Shown: positions 10,401 to 22,162, counted from the first letter of the stretch. The stretch is DNA of 64,000 nt from Nemertoderma westbladi (GCA_032718475.1 JAUCBJ010003987.1:1-64000), one strand, 5' to 3'. The notes: a model not told the origin generated them from the letters alone. A program made the numbers and translations.

Positions 10401-13400
10401 CGCAGCACTAGTCCCGCGGTTGGTGTTCCGTATCTAGCTAGTTTATGTTCGCAGCACTAGTCCCTCGGTTGGAGTTCCGTATCTAGCTAGTTTATGTTCG
10501 CAGCACTAGTCCCTTGGTTGGAGTCCCGTATCTAGCTAGTTTATGTTCGCAGCACTAGTCCCTCGGTTGGAGTCCAGTATTTAGCTAGTTTCTGTTCGCA
10601 GCACTAGTCCCTCGGTTGGAGTCCCGTATCTAGCTAGTTTCTGTTCGCAGCACTAGTCCCTCGGTTGGAGTCCAGTATTTAGCTAGTTTCTGTTCGCAGC
10701 ACTAGTCCCTCGGTTGGAGTTCCGTATCTAGCTAGTTTCTGTTCGCAGCACTAGTCCCTTGGTTGGAGTCCCGTATCTAGCTAGTTTCTGTTCGCAGCAC
10801 TAGTCCCTTGGTTGGAGTCCCGTATCTAGCTAGTTTATGTTCGCAGCACTAGTCCCTCGGTTGGAGTCCAGTATTTAGCTAGTTTCTGTTCGCAGCACTA
10901 GTCCCTCGGTTGGAGTCCCGTATCTAGCTAGTTTCTGTTCGCAGCACTAGTCCCTTGGTTGGAGTCCCGTATCTAGCTAGTTAATGTTCGCAGCAGTAGT
11001 CCCTCGGTTGGAGTCCAGTATTTAGCTAGTTTCTGTTCGCAGCACTAGTCCCTCGGTTGGAGTCCGTATCTACCTAGTTTCTGTTCGCAGCACTAGTCCC
11101 TTGGTTGGTGCCCGTATCTACCTAGTTTCTGTTCGCAGCACTAGTCCCTTGGTTGGAGCCCGTATCTACCTAGTTTCTGTTCGCAGCACTAGTCCCTTGG
11201 TTGGAGTCCTGTATCTAGCTAGTTTATGTTCGCAGCACTAGTCCCTCGGTTGGAGTCCAGTATATAGCTAGTTTCTGTTCGCAGCACTAGTCCCTTGGTT
11301 GGAGCCCGTATCTACCTAGTTTCTGTTCGCAGCACTAGTCCCTTGGTTGGAGCCCGTATCTACCTAGTTTCTGTTCGCAGCACTAGTCCCTTGGTTGGAG
11401 TCCTGTATCTAGCTAGTTTATGTTCGCAGCACTAGTCCCTCGGTTGGAGTCCAGTATATAGCTAGTTTCTGTTCGCAGCACTAGTCCCTCGGTTGGAGTC
11501 CAGTATTTAGCTAGTTTCTGTTCGCAGCACTAGTCCCTTGGTTGGAGCCCGTATCTACCTAGTTTCTGTTCGCAGCACTAGTCCCTTGGTTGGAGTCCCG
11601 TATCTAGCTAGTTTATGTTCGCAGCACTAGTCCCTCGGTTGGAGTCCAGTATTTAGCTAGTTTCTGTTCGCAGCACTAGTCCCTTGGTTGGAGCCCGTAT
11701 CTACCTAGTTTCTGTTCGCAGCACTAGTCCCTTGGTTGGAGTCCCGTATCTAGCTAGTTTATGTTCGCAGCACTAGTCCCTCGGTTGTAGTCCAGTATTT
11801 AGCTAGTTTCTGTTCGCAGCACTAGTCCCTCGGTTGGCGTCCAGTATTTAGCTAGTTTCTGTTCGCAGCACTAGTCCCTCGGTTGGAGTCCCGTATCTAG
11901 CCCTCGGTTGGAGTCCAGTATTTAGCTAGTTTCTGTTCGCAGCACTAGTCCCTTGGTTGGAGCCCGTATCTACCTAGTTTCTGTTCGCAGCACTAGTCCC
12001 TTGGTTGGAGTCCCGTATCTAGCTAGTTTATGTTCGCAGCACTAGTCCCTCGGTTGGAGTCCAGTATTTAGCTAGTTTCTGTTCGCAGCACTAGTCCCTC
12101 GGTTGGAGTCCGTATCTACCTAGTTTCTGTTCGCAGCACTAGTCCCTTGGTTGGAGCCCGTATCTACCTAGTTTCTGTTCGCAGCACTAGTCCCTTGGTT
12201 GGAGCCCGTATCTACCTAGTTTATGTTCGCAGCACTAGTCCCTCGGTTGGAGTCCAGTATTTAGCTAGTTTCTGTTCGCAGCACTAGTCCCTCGGTTGGA
12301 GTCCAGTATTTAGCTAGTTTCTGTTCGCAGCACTAGTCCCTTGGTTGGAGCCCGTATCTACCTAGTTTCTGTTCGCAGCACTACTCCCTTGGTTGGAGTC
12401 CCGTATCTAGCTAGTTTATGTTCGCAGCACTAGTCCCTCGGTTGGAGTCCAGTATTTAGCTAGTTTCTGTTCGCAGCACTAGTCCCTTGGATGGAGCCCG
12501 TATCTACCTAGTTTCTGTTCGCAGCTCTAGTCCCTTGGTTGGAGTCCCGTATCTAGCTAGTTTATGTTCGCAGCACTAGTCCCTCGGTTGGAGTCCAGTA
12601 TTTAGCTAGTTTCTGTTCGCAGCACTAGTCCCTCGGTTGGCGTCCAGTATTTAGCTAGTTTCTGTTCGCAGCACTAGTCCCTCGGTTGGAGTCCCGTATC
12701 TAGCTAGTTTCTGTTCGCAGCACTAGTCCCTTGGTTGTAGTCCAGTATTTAGCTAGTTTCTGTTCGCAGCACTAGTCCCTTGGTTGGAGCCCGTATCTAC
12801 CTAGTTTCTGTTCGCAGCACTAGTCCCTTGGTTGGAGTCCCGTATCTAGCTAGTTTATGTTCGCAGCACTAGTCCCTCGGTTGGAGTCCAGTATTTAGCT
12901 AGTTTCTGTTCGCAGCACTAGTCCCTCGGTTGGCGTCCAGTATTTAGCTAGTTTCTGTTCGCAGCACTAGTCCCTCGGTTGGAGTCCCGTATCTAGCTAG
13001 TTTCTGTTCGCAGCACTAGTCCCTTGGTTGGAGTCCAGTATTTAGCTAGTTTCTGTTCGCAACACTAGTCCCTCGGTTGGAGTCCAGTATTTAGCTAGTT
13101 TCTGTTCGCAGCACTAGTCCCGCGGTTGGTGTTCCGTATCTAGCTAGTTTATGTTCGCAGCACTAGTCCCTCGGTTGGAGTTCCGTATCTAGCTAGTTTA
13201 TGTTCGCAGCACTAGTCCCTTGGTTGGAGTCCCGTATCTAGCTAGTTTATGTTCGCAGCACTAGTCCCTCGGTTGGAGTCCAGTATTTAGCTAGTTTCTG
13301 TTCGCAGCACTAGTCCCTCGGTTGGAGTCCCGTATCTAGCTAGTTTCTGTTCGCAGCACTAGTCCCTCGGTTGGAGTCCAGTATTTAGCTAGTTTCTGTT

Positions 13401-14181
13401 CGCAGCACTAGTCCCTCGGTTGGAGTTCCGTATCTAGCTAGTTTCTGTTCGCAGCACTAGTCCCTTGGTTGGAGTCCCGTATCTAGCTAGTTTCTGTTCG
13501 CAGCACTAGTCCCTTGGTTGGAGTCCCGTATCTAGCTAGTTTATGTTCGCAGCACTAGTCCCTCGATTGGAGTCCAGTATTTAGCTAGTTTCTGTTCGCA
13601 GCACTAGTCCCTCGGTTGGAGTCCCGTATCTAGCTAGTTTCTGTTCGCAGCACTAGTCCCTCGGTTGGAGTCCCGTATCTAGCTAGTTTTTGTTCGCAGC
13701 AGTAGTCCCTCGGTTGGAGTCCCGTATCTAGCTAGTTTCTGTTCGCAGCACTAGTCCCTCGGTTGGAGTCCAGTATTTAGCTAGTTTCTGTTCGCAGCAC
13801 TAGTCCCTCGGTTGGAGTCCAGTATTTAGCTAGTTTCTGTTTGCAGCACTAGTCCCTTGGTTGGAGTCCCGTATCTAGCTAGTTTCTGTTCGCAGCACTA
13901 GTCCCTCGGTTGGAGTCCAGTATTTAGCTAGTTTCTGTTCGCAGCACTAGTCCCTCGGTTGGAGACCAGTATTTAGCTAGTTTGTGTTCGCAGCACTAGT
14001 CCCTCGGTTGGAGTCCCGTATCTAGCTAGTTTCTGTTCGCAGCACTAGTCCCTCGGTTGGAGTCCAGTATTTAGCTAGTTTCTGTTCGCAGCACTAGTCC
14101 CTCGGTTGGAGTCCAGTATTTAGCTAGTTTCTGTTGGCAGCACTAGTCCCTCGGTTGGAGTCCCGATATCTAGCTAGTTTC
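7425..14181. repeat. Large 49-bp tandem repeat array (satellite), ~138 copies
   Basis: A 6.76-kb array of a 49-bp unit (48 bp in one variant) containing TTCGCAGCACTAGTCCC and ending CTAGCTAGTTTCTG. Three main variants alternate: CTCGG with GAGTCCCGTATCTAGC; CTCGG with GAGTCCAGTATTTAGC; and CTTGG with GAGCCCGTATCTACC. Rare private variants recur at fixed spacing, which shows larger duplications: AGCACTACTC at 9671 and 12377, TTGGATGGAG at 9781 and 12487, CGCGGTTGGT at 10415 and 13121, all 2,706 bp apart. A TAATGTTCGCAGCAGT variant at 7811 recurs at 10982. One monomer is truncated near 11900. No coding potential. Confidence 0.97.
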
Positions 14182-14319
14182 CGTGGTGAGGATAAGTTGC
14201 TTTATTATTACAACTTTATTTCAGTTGATGCAGTACTAGTAATGTAGTGTGTTAGCTAGGCCGTTTGCGCTTCCATCACAGCTGTATCATATTTAATTTG
14301 TTTTTTTTTAACTTGGTAC

Positions 14320-14792
14320 GCCAATACATTACAATTGAGCTAGACTGAGTTAATGACAGTATATTATAAAGAAGACAATAGGCCCTATAGATACGATAAA
14401 TAAATGATGTTCTGCTTGAAATTACACTGAATACGGATAGAACAATAATTAACGATATAACTAAAGTAAGTAACACCAATTGAGAATAATTAATGAAATG
14501 TTGTTCAGCTGTCAAAGTTTAGTTGTGGGCATTTAATTTCGCGTTGAATAATGTTGATAATATGTTAATATTTCGAATATCGCACATCGAATCGTTTCCA
14601 ACCTTTTATTCAACAACTAGATAGTTTTACAATCGCGTTTACAATTCTCCAATACAAGCAAGTGGTTTGAAGCTATTTGGTTATTATACACACATATAAA
14701 CATAAATAAATAATCACATAGTGTTTTTGAACGGCTCAACTCTTGACAAGAACTACCCTGGCCTGCCTATTAGTATGCAGGTTCGTTATAAT
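14320..14792. repeat. Interspersed element copy 2 (relative of the 16635-17672 insertion)
   Basis: Diverged copy of 17150-17671. Both share GACAATTAGGCCCTATAGAT-like, TTAATTTCGCGTT, AATATTTCGAATATCGCAC, TTATTCAACAACTAGA and AGGTTCGTTATAAT blocks in the same order. It begins just after the 49-bp array. No coding frame is supported. Confidence 0.8.
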
Positions 14793-14806
14793 ACTAGAAT
14801 AAAACT

Positions 14807-15140
14807 ATGTTTTATTTCAAAACAATTGTTTTATTTCAAAACAAATGTTTTATTTCAAAACAAATGTTTTATTTCAAAACAAATGTTTTATTTCAAAACA
14901 AATGTTTTATTTCAAAACAATTGTTTTTTTTCAAAACAAATATTTTATTTCAAAACAAATGTTTTATTTCAAAACAAATGTTTTGTTTCAAAACAAATGT
15001 TTTATTTCAAAACAAATGTTTTATTTCAAAACAATTGTTTTTTTTTCAAAACAATTGTTTTATTTCAAAACAAATATTTTATTTCAAAACAAATGTTTTA
15101 TTTCAAAACAATTGTTTTATTTCAAAACAATTGCCTTATT
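14807..15140. repeat. 19-bp ATGTTTTATTTCAAAACAA minisatellite
   Basis: About 17 copies of a 19-bp unit. Several junctions carry the perfect palindrome AAAACAATTGTTTT, so either strand could form repeated hairpins. Three forward frames are open only because of the repeat. Confidence 0.95.
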
Positions 15141-15334
15141 TCTTTTATTCTCTCACTAGCCTTATCATAACATCATGCTTTGTAGGCGCGATTAGTAGAG
15201 TTCTCCCCACAATTATATTTAAACTGTAATTAGATTTTATTTCAGTGGTCTTTATAACATTATTCAACAGTTAATTACCATGTGATTAACCAACCTCCTG
15301 TATTACACGTTTTATTGACATAATGTAAAACTGT

Positions 15335-15412
15335 AAGCGGCAACCTAATTTATACACCAATTTTGAGAAAAAAAAAAGTGAAGAAATAAGTGGTGTTATC
15401 GCTGTTTTGACT
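15335..15412. repeat. Dispersed repeat with ACACCAATT/GGTGTT inverted ends (copy A)
   Basis: Matches 21442-21516: CAACCTAATT, ATACACCAATTTT, AAGAAATAA and GGTGTTAT blocks in the same order. Short and non-coding. The rest of 15140-16020 is AT-rich with a (TTA)n tract near 15485 and no supported gene. Confidence 0.7.
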
Positions 15413-16022
15413 CTTTAAAACATTAATTTACAAAATAATAAGATACTAAAATACAATACGAAATACGAAAACTATTTATTATTCGTATTATTATTATTAT
15501 TATTGTTATTATCGTACAGTGAATAAGAAATAATTATGCACGTACAGTTAGACAGACATAAATAGCACAATAATATAATGTAAGATTTTATATAGTTATT
15601 ATGTAATAAATAAGTAAATGTATATCTATTTTGGACCAAAAATAAACGACAATAATGATTTATATTACCTGCAATCAATCACAGCACAATTTAAATTAAA
15701 GAAAAAGAGGAAAAATCACAAAAGTAATCAGATTTACGAACCAAAATTTACAAATTCTAAAACAGCACTATAAAGTATAAATCACATTAAATTTTATGTT
15801 TAACATTAAACATATTAAATACATTTTTACATATCAAATTGAATTATTCGTTAAACAAAAAGTTTAATATCTGCTCAATTTCCTGTCGACTGAACCCAAA
15901 AATTCAATTTCATTTCTGCTCAAGTCAATTAACTAGAGTACAGCAAGCACAAATATACTGAATATATAATATAATATATAATATAAATATAAATATAGAC
16001 TATGGTAACTAAGTAGAAATGA

Positions 16023-18935
16023 TCAGCTTGTACACATATACGATAACATATAATCTAATTCTTCTGCAGAAAACCCCGGCACTTCTAAAGTGCTCAGCCG
16101 GCAATCCAAAAGTTCCCTACAAATGCGCACTTTATAATTGTTAGCACCGTCACTGCATGGTACATACTTCAATATCTTAACTTGATTATGTTTTAATAAT
16201 CTTAAATTGTGTTCATTACATAAATTGCCAATTTTCCTAAAATTACACCCGCCACGAGATCTACAATCAAATAAAAATAATTCTGCCAAGAAACGAATAG
16301 ATGGTTTTAAAGAGGTCAATAAACTTTGAGCAAACGAAACAAACCTAGATTGAATCATTATACATGGGTGATTGAACTGCACAATATTTTCTACGATATA
16401 TCTATGTGTTGTACGGGGTAAGCCAAAAATAATCCTAACATTGATATTCCAAGCACTATAAATACGTGTACATTGTGGAGAAAAAAGGTCCCAAAGACTA
16501 CTACCATAAAAACATGTGGCATAAATTCGTTGTATGTTACACAATTGATACGGATCCGCGAAATAAAATTCTTGTCGTAATGCATTTATCTTTCCTATGA
16601 ATTGACCGCGTTTACGTAAAGTATCGGGTTCCATTGAATTCTTACTAGAACGCCATCAAGATGGCTTTAAACGAACCTGCCTTACACAGACTCCAAGAAA
16701 CAGATGGGATTGGAAGATGCAAACCAAGAATGACTTGCATCAACCAAAAAACTGCCTCCCATCTAATGTAATACACATTCGCCTAGGCAAACAAATCATA
16801 ATCACAATTACTACGATGATGTGTGAAATGGTATCCATATCCGCAACCTGAGAAACGGCCCAAAAGAGCAGTTTATTCTGCGGAGGGGTCTTTTCTGTAT
16901 TAGATAAATAAAATAAAGAACACTAATTATTTATACCTAATACATTCTCAGTTAGCCTAATAAAAACATCGGAGCAACCAATATAATGTACATGTACAAG
17001 CATCCTATGAAAGTTTGTGAAATGTTCCCTTAAGTCTACCCAACAGCCGTTGGTACCCGGCTGGCAGCCACCCTGGTTCAGTTTTATGGTTTTGTTAGTT
17101 TAATCGACAGCTGTTGTAAACGTCCCAGATATACAAAACCTACTAAGCCTTTGCATTACAATTGAGCTTAGCCTAAGTTGATGACAGTATTATAACGATG
17201 ACAATTAGGCCCTATAGATACATACGATATATAAATGATGTACTGCTTGACATTACACTAACTGGATGAATAGAGATAGAACTATAATAATACGTTTGGC
17301 ATTCTGTCAGATTTCAGTAGTAAGTAACCTCATAATAATTGCTAAATATCAATCACCTGAAAAACATTTCAAGCAAGGGAGTTGTGGGTATTTAATTTCG
17401 CGTTCAATAATGTTGAAAATATGCAAATATTTCGAATATCGCACTTCGAATCGTTCCCAACTTTTTTATTCAACAACTAGACAACAATTGATAAATACTT
17501 GCGTTTACAATTTTACAATGCATGCAAGTGGTTTCAAGCCATTTGGTGAACATACATAGTGAGTGATATAGTGACATACATATATAGTGATATAGGTAAA
17601 TATATCCATCGTGTTTTTGCCGGCCTCAGCTTTAGACAAAAACTACCCAGTCTAAAGACAGGTTCGTTATAATCCATTACATTCCCAAGATGCAGCGCCT
17701 GCTTCACCCACGGAAGATTAACCCCATATAAACCGATGTGAATATGAGGCTCAGACCATATGGAGTCGAAACGTATACATTTAGATTTCGATTTATCAGG
17801 ATCGCCGTTCGTGCTAAATACGAGGTTGTGTTCCTTTGCAAAATCTTCACAAAGAGATACCATGTATTGAAGACCAAGTATGGAGGGGCAGAGCAGAAGA
17901 ATGTCATCGGCGTAAGCTAAGATCCCTAAGTAAACCTTTCCTATATGGCACCCTACTTTCGAAGATCGTAACTTTTTTATCAACTTGTCTAGTAGTACAC
18001 AGAACAAAATTGGGCTGGCCACGGAACCTTGTCTAACCCAGTTTGATAGAGTGAACGAGTCAGAATGCGAATTATTCCACCGCACACAACAGGATTGGTT
18101 ACTGTAAATCCATAATAACACACGAAGAAATAAAGCCGAGAAACCTTTCTTAATTAGTTCTAGGAATAATTTGCCCCATTCAACCATGTCGAACGCCTTT
18201 GACAAATCTAGTAGACAACCATAGACCGGAGTAGAATGCCGGGAGTAATATCCAACGACCTCAGAGGCCGCCCAAGTACATTGGGTAGTACTGGAGCCAG
18301 ACTGGAACCCAAACTGCAATTCGTCCAATAGCAACCTTTGTGACTGGGATAGAAGCATTACCCACTCGAACAGTTTAATCAATAACGAGGATAGAGCAAT
18401 CGCCCTGTAATTATTAGATGTATTCTGATTACCCAGTTTGTCTTTAATTAATGGAATAATAACACATGTCAGGATGAACTGCGGAACAAAACCGTGAAAT
18501 AAGAAAGAGTTGAACAATTTACTAATATGTAACCGTAATTCAGGAGGACCATTAATCAAACAATCCGAGTCGAACCCAAAAGTAACGTCCGATTTTGAAC
18601 TTTTTAATCTATGTAAGGCCTCGTCAACCAACTCGGGTGAGATTTTGTGAAAATCGTCTGTAGAACCTCTTAACTTATATTAAATTGTCTGTTTTAATTG
18701 TTCAATATTAGAGTCATACGGTTGATTGAATAAATCGGAGTAAATACTGGCAAACTTATTGGCTATAGACTGTGGATCGGAACAATCATCAACTGTAGCA
18801 CTAACAGTACAGGGAACTGAACGAAGTTTCTTAATCTCTCTAAATATATCTGAGTTAGTTTGCAAACAAGCCTGTATAAGTTTATCGCGGCGAACTTTAT
18901 CTGCAGACTTCTTCAATCTACGTACAGCGTACTAT
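16023..18935 (-). pseudogene. Non-LTR retrotransposon reverse transcriptase, 5'-truncated and interrupted
   Basis: One minus-strand ORF2-type frame in three pieces. 18935-18681 encodes the linker (K-L-R-S-V-P, S-I-A-N-K-F) and ends at an in-frame TAA, after which the same frame continues. 18680-17673 is the reverse transcriptase: N-Y-R-A-I-A-L-S-S, Q-F-G-F-Q-S-G-S-S, L-D-L-S-K-A-F-D, R-Q-G-S-V-A-S-P and the catalytic box L-A-Y-A-D-D-I-L-L-L. 16634-16023 is the C-terminal region. A 1,038-bp insertion (16635-17672) splits pieces two and three; taking it out with one TCCAT copy brings the frame back in phase. Upstream of 18935 the frame closes at a stop, consistent with the usual 5' truncation. 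Downstream is an AT-rich tail. Confidence 0.88.
16635..17672. mobile_element. 1,038-bp insertion with 5-bp TCCAT target duplication
   Basis: TCCAT occurs at 16630-16634 and 17673-17677, flanking a sequence foreign to the reverse-transcriptase frame around it. The 5' end begins TGAATTCTTACTAGAACG and the 3' end is AGGTTCGTTATAA. The distal half (17150-17671) recurs at 14320-14792 and the last ~65 bp at 3897-3960, so this is a repeat family. No long coding frame, hence non-autonomous. The ends are not inverted repeats of each other. Confidence 0.85.
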
Positions 18936-19655
18936 AAGATATGAAGTCAATTTTTATGAATGGATACGAAATACTAATTTCCGTTTTCATATCGTATCGT
19001 ATCCTGATCCTGTTATGTTGTTAGATATGATAGTTATAGGGCAAGTTCAGTTCGTACTTCGTCTCTCATCATTTGTGGTGACCTATCTAATAACCCTAAC
19101 GTATGTGCGATCTACCATCTATTGATGCTATCTACCATTGATCATACCAACTTCTCAGACACGACCACGCTTCTTCTTATCTAGCCCTTGACCGGCAGTA
19201 GGTCCACTGATGCAGAGCTCGAAAGGCAAGGATACAAGTATAGCGAGACAGTCCACACCCCTTATCTACCTGGAACCCATTCAGCGAGCTTTACAATCCA
19301 CTGATAATAAAAAGTAATAAAATTCCCCAGGTTAATAAATATTTATATTATCCCATTTGTCTATACAATCTTCTTTACTAGCCTTTAAAAGCCATTCGAC
19401 GTTTTGCATATTTTTGGTTTATTAATCATTTAATTAACCCATCCATTGACACAACGCATTCCGATATCAATATAAACTCTAAGCCAACACACCTGCTGGC
19501 TGTTGATCCTTCTACCACACTTAACAAACCAACTTTAATTTATTACACCATTCATTCGCTTTATCTATCTCTGTTTTACTCAATTTAAAGTTTATGTATG
19601 AAAATAATATCACAACTAGGTACCGTCAGAAGGGATGTGAACAGAAAGTATTGGA
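18936..19655. other. Intergenic stretch, no gene seen
   Basis: Neither strand shows a supported coding frame or recognisable repeat. The composition is moderately AT-rich. Confidence 0.5.
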
Positions 19656-19659
19656 ATAA

Positions 19660-20482
19660 GTTAGGGCTGAGGTGGAACGGGTTGGGACTGAAGAGGAACG
19701 GCTTGGGGATGAAGTGGAACGGGTTGGGGCTGATGTGGAACGGGTTGGGGCTGATGTGGAACGGGTTGGGGCTGAGGTGGAACGGGTTGGGGCTGATATG
19801 GAACTGGTTGGGGCTGAGATGGAACGGGTTGGGGCTGAGGTGGAACGGGTTGGGGCTGAGATGGAACGGGTTGGGTATGAGATGGAACGGGTTGGGGGCT
19901 GAGGTGGAACGGGTTGGGGCTGAGATGGAACGGGTTGGGGCTGATGTGGAACGTGATGGGGCTGTGGTAGAACTGGTTGGGGTTGAAGTGGAATGGGTTG
20001 GGGCTGAGGTGGAGCGGGTTGGGGCTGATATGGAACGGGTTAGGGCTGAGGTGGAACGGGTTGGGGCTGATATGGAACGGGTTGGGGCTGATATGGAACG
20101 GGTTGGGGCTGAGATGGAACGGGTTGGGGCTGAGGTGGAACGGGTTGGGGCTGAGGTGGAACGGGTTGGGGCTGAGATGGAACGGGTTGGGGCTGAGGTG
20201 GAACGTTATGGTGCTGTGGTAGAACTGGTTGGGGTTGAAGTGGAATGGGTTGGGGCTGAGGTGGAGCGGGTTGGGGCTGATATGGAACGGGTTGGGGCTG
20301 AGGTGGAACGGGTTGGGGCTGATATGGAACGGGTTGGGGCTGATATGGAACGGGTTGGGGCTGAGGTGGAACGGGTTGGGGCTGAGGTGGAACGGGTTGG
20401 TGCTGAGATGGAACGGGTTGGGGCTGAAGTGGAACGAGTTGGGGCTGAGGTGGAACGGGTTGGGGCTGAGATGGATTCTAAT
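19660..20482. repeat. 21-bp GGGTTGGGGCTGAGGTGGAAC minisatellite
   Basis: About 39 units of 21 bp with GAGGTGG, GATATGG, GAGATGG and GATGTGG variants. A 12-unit, 252-bp higher-order copy is visible: the odd block GGCTGTGGTAGAACTGGTTG near 19960 recurs near 20212. Because 21 is divisible by three, frames on both strands stay open (P-N-P-F-H-L-S on minus, V-G-A-E-V-E-R on plus). I do not call these proteins. The array ends about 110 bp before the lectin gene. Confidence 0.93.
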
Positions 20483-20592
20483 GGTGGTGAAAGTTGATAT
20501 TAGCACCAGTCCAACAAAATAATATTAATTACTATGCCTATTAATAATTCATAAATAAGAATTACTCTGGATAAAATCTGAGTTTGGGAACC

Positions 20593-21366
20593 ATGTTACT
20601 ATTCTTATATTTATATTTAATACTCTCAGTACTTTACTTACATCCTATATTTGGTATAGGAACCACCACAGCATACAGAAGAGTAGCTGGTACCGACCAC
20701 ATTCTAGAAGGAAGTAACCTTGGCAACGAAAGCTTTAAAGACAGCGTCGCTCAGTGCGCAATAACTTGTTCGTCCACCCATGGATGCTTATCGTTTAACT
20801 ACAAGCAGGTTGAGAAGCTCTGTCAGCTAAAAGATATCGAGGCTGGTGATGTTGATACAACCGGTCTGGTTCAACATGTAAAAGGGGGGTACTTCTCCCG
20901 GTCTCCGACGTGTAAAGTTGGCTGGAAATACAGACAGGGGAGCTGCTATTGGCTGGATACAGCGCCGACAACTTGGGCCAATGCCAAGGCCGAATGTGAA
21001 GAGAAGAGAGCCAAACTGCTGTACTTGAACCCGGAGGAGAACTTCAAAGCGGAAATGCGATGGTTAAAAGAGATGGTTGAACCGTATGGAGTATCTGCAT
21101 ACTTTGTAGGAGCCACTGACAGCGATCATGAAGGTGTGTGGAAATGGAGCAATGGGTTGCAACTAACAGTGGAGCAAATGTTTGCAAGGTTTGGACAACT
21201 GACGTTCTCGAATCATAATGGTTTAACTGGTGGTAATCGTGGCCTGGACAACTATGGAAATGAACAACACGTTCTGCAATTTTATCCGTCATTTTTAACA
21301 TTTAACGATACCAACGATTTAAAGCATCGTCCCTTTATTTGCAAATACTCAGCGGAACTAAAATAA
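20593..21366 (+). CDS. Secreted PAN/apple plus C-type lectin domain protein
   Basis: Starts at the ATG at 20593 (a TTG nine bases upstream is not a credible start) and encodes 257 residues in one uninterrupted frame. A signal peptide spans about residues 1-21 (leucine- and tyrosine-rich core, then F-G-I-G). A PAN/apple-like domain follows at ~35-100 with C55, C59, C65 and C77. The C-type lectin domain occupies ~107-252, with C107/C118 and C135/C250 as the likely disulfides, W-K-W-S-N-G at 183-188 and R-P-F-I-C at the end. The sugar-binding triad position reads L-D-N (218-220) instead of EPN or QPD, and the short-loop cysteine pair is missing (E-Q-H-V), so classical Ca2+-dependent sugar binding is doubtful. 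It probably acts as an extracellular adhesion or recognition protein. Its ligand is unknown. Confidence 0.88.
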   Translation: MLLFLYLYLILSVLYLHPIFGIGTTTAYRRVAGTDHILEGSNLGNESFKDSVAQCAITCSSTHGCLSFNYKQVEKLCQLKDIEAGDVDTTGLVQHVKGGYFSRSPTCKVGWKYRQGSCYWLDTAPTTWANAKAECEEKRAKLLYLNPEENFKAEMRWLKEMVEPYGVSAYFVGATDSDHEGVWKWSNGLQLTVEQMFARFGQLTFSNHNGLTGGNRGLDNYGNEQHVLQFYPSFLTFNDTNDLKHRPFICKYSAELK

Positions 21367-21441
21367 CTGACTGTTAAACTATCAATACATTCCGCATAAA
21401 ATATCGACCGTTTGGATTTTATTTACATAAATATGAAATTG

Positions 21442-21516
21442 GTAGCTGCAACCTAATTCATACACCAATTTTAAGAAAAAAATGTTAAGAAATAATTGGT
21501 GTTATTGCTGGTTTGA
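21442..21516. repeat. Dispersed repeat with ACACCAATT/AATTGGTGT inverted ends (copy B)
   Basis: Second copy of the sequence at 15335-15412. Here the inverted ends ACACCAATT and AATTGGTGT are intact, so the transcript could fold into a hairpin. It lies 75 bp after the lectin stop codon. Confidence 0.7.
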
Positions 21517-21804
21517 CTGTTGAAATATATATATTTATAAAATAAATTATCTCACTTACATCATTCATTTATATACAAGTTAAATAGGCAGCAGTTCTCG
21601 CGATTACCGAGATTGGGATCTGCTACCAATGGTCACAGATAATGTTGAAAAATTAAAGCTTGGACCAGGCGGGCGGGATACGAATCGTGTGAGTACACCG
21701 ATGCTGAGCTACCCTCAAATCCACACTAATATTTCAAAAAGTCCATATCCTAGAAAACCCTAACTATTACTGTAGTTGGTTTTGTTTCGTTTTCTTACCT
21801 TCCC

Positions 21805-22010
21805 CTCCCCCTTTCTCTCCTTTCCAACCCACGCTTACTTGGTTGATGGCCGGCCCTGCAATGTATTGGTTGTGTGTTCGAGCCCCGCCAGGGTTCACTC
21901 AGCCTTTCATTCCCCCCTGGGTCGATAAAACGAGAACCAGTTAAAATAATGGGAGCAAAATTTTGGATAGGAGTAGCGACCACCCCTACCTTCAGGCCTA
22001 TCTATCTATT
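21805..22010 (+). mobile_element. tRNA-derived SINE with a Ceph-like central motif
   Basis: TGTGTTCGAGCCCC at 21872-21885 fits the tRNA B-box/T-arm. Downstream, GGGTCGATAAAACGAGAACC at 21919-21938 closely resembles the conserved GGTCGATAAAATAAGTACC-type block that I recall from cephalopod and other invertebrate SINEs. The element ends in a short (CTAT)n tail at 22000-22010. The A-box half is degraded. Confidence 0.65.
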
Positions 22011-22162
22011 TAAATAGGCGCCTCTGGCCTAGACCGACTGCTTGCATTACATGTTTAAGAGAGATTATAACATTATTTATGTAGATGCATACGATTGTCC
22101 ACAAGCTGTTCTCATGGCGAAAACAACCAAAGTCAAGAATATGGACTCAAAACGGTTTGTGA

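Noticed and set aside
7425-14181. CRISPR-like array
   Set aside because: Contiguous 48-49-bp tandem units with no unique spacers, in an animal genome.
7425-14181. Pol III promoter in each 49-bp monomer (GGTTGGAGTCC resembles a B-box)
   Set aside because: The invariant C of GGTTCGA is G in almost every monomer, and no proper A-box is present.
14721-15229. Three overlapping Phe/Lys-rich frames
   Set aside because: They arise from the 19-bp AT-rich tandem repeat.
19598-20506. Long open frames on both strands in the 21-bp minisatellite (about 280-300 codons)
   Set aside because: Unit length is divisible by three and lacks stops, so frames stay open on both strands automatically. There is no non-repeat domain.
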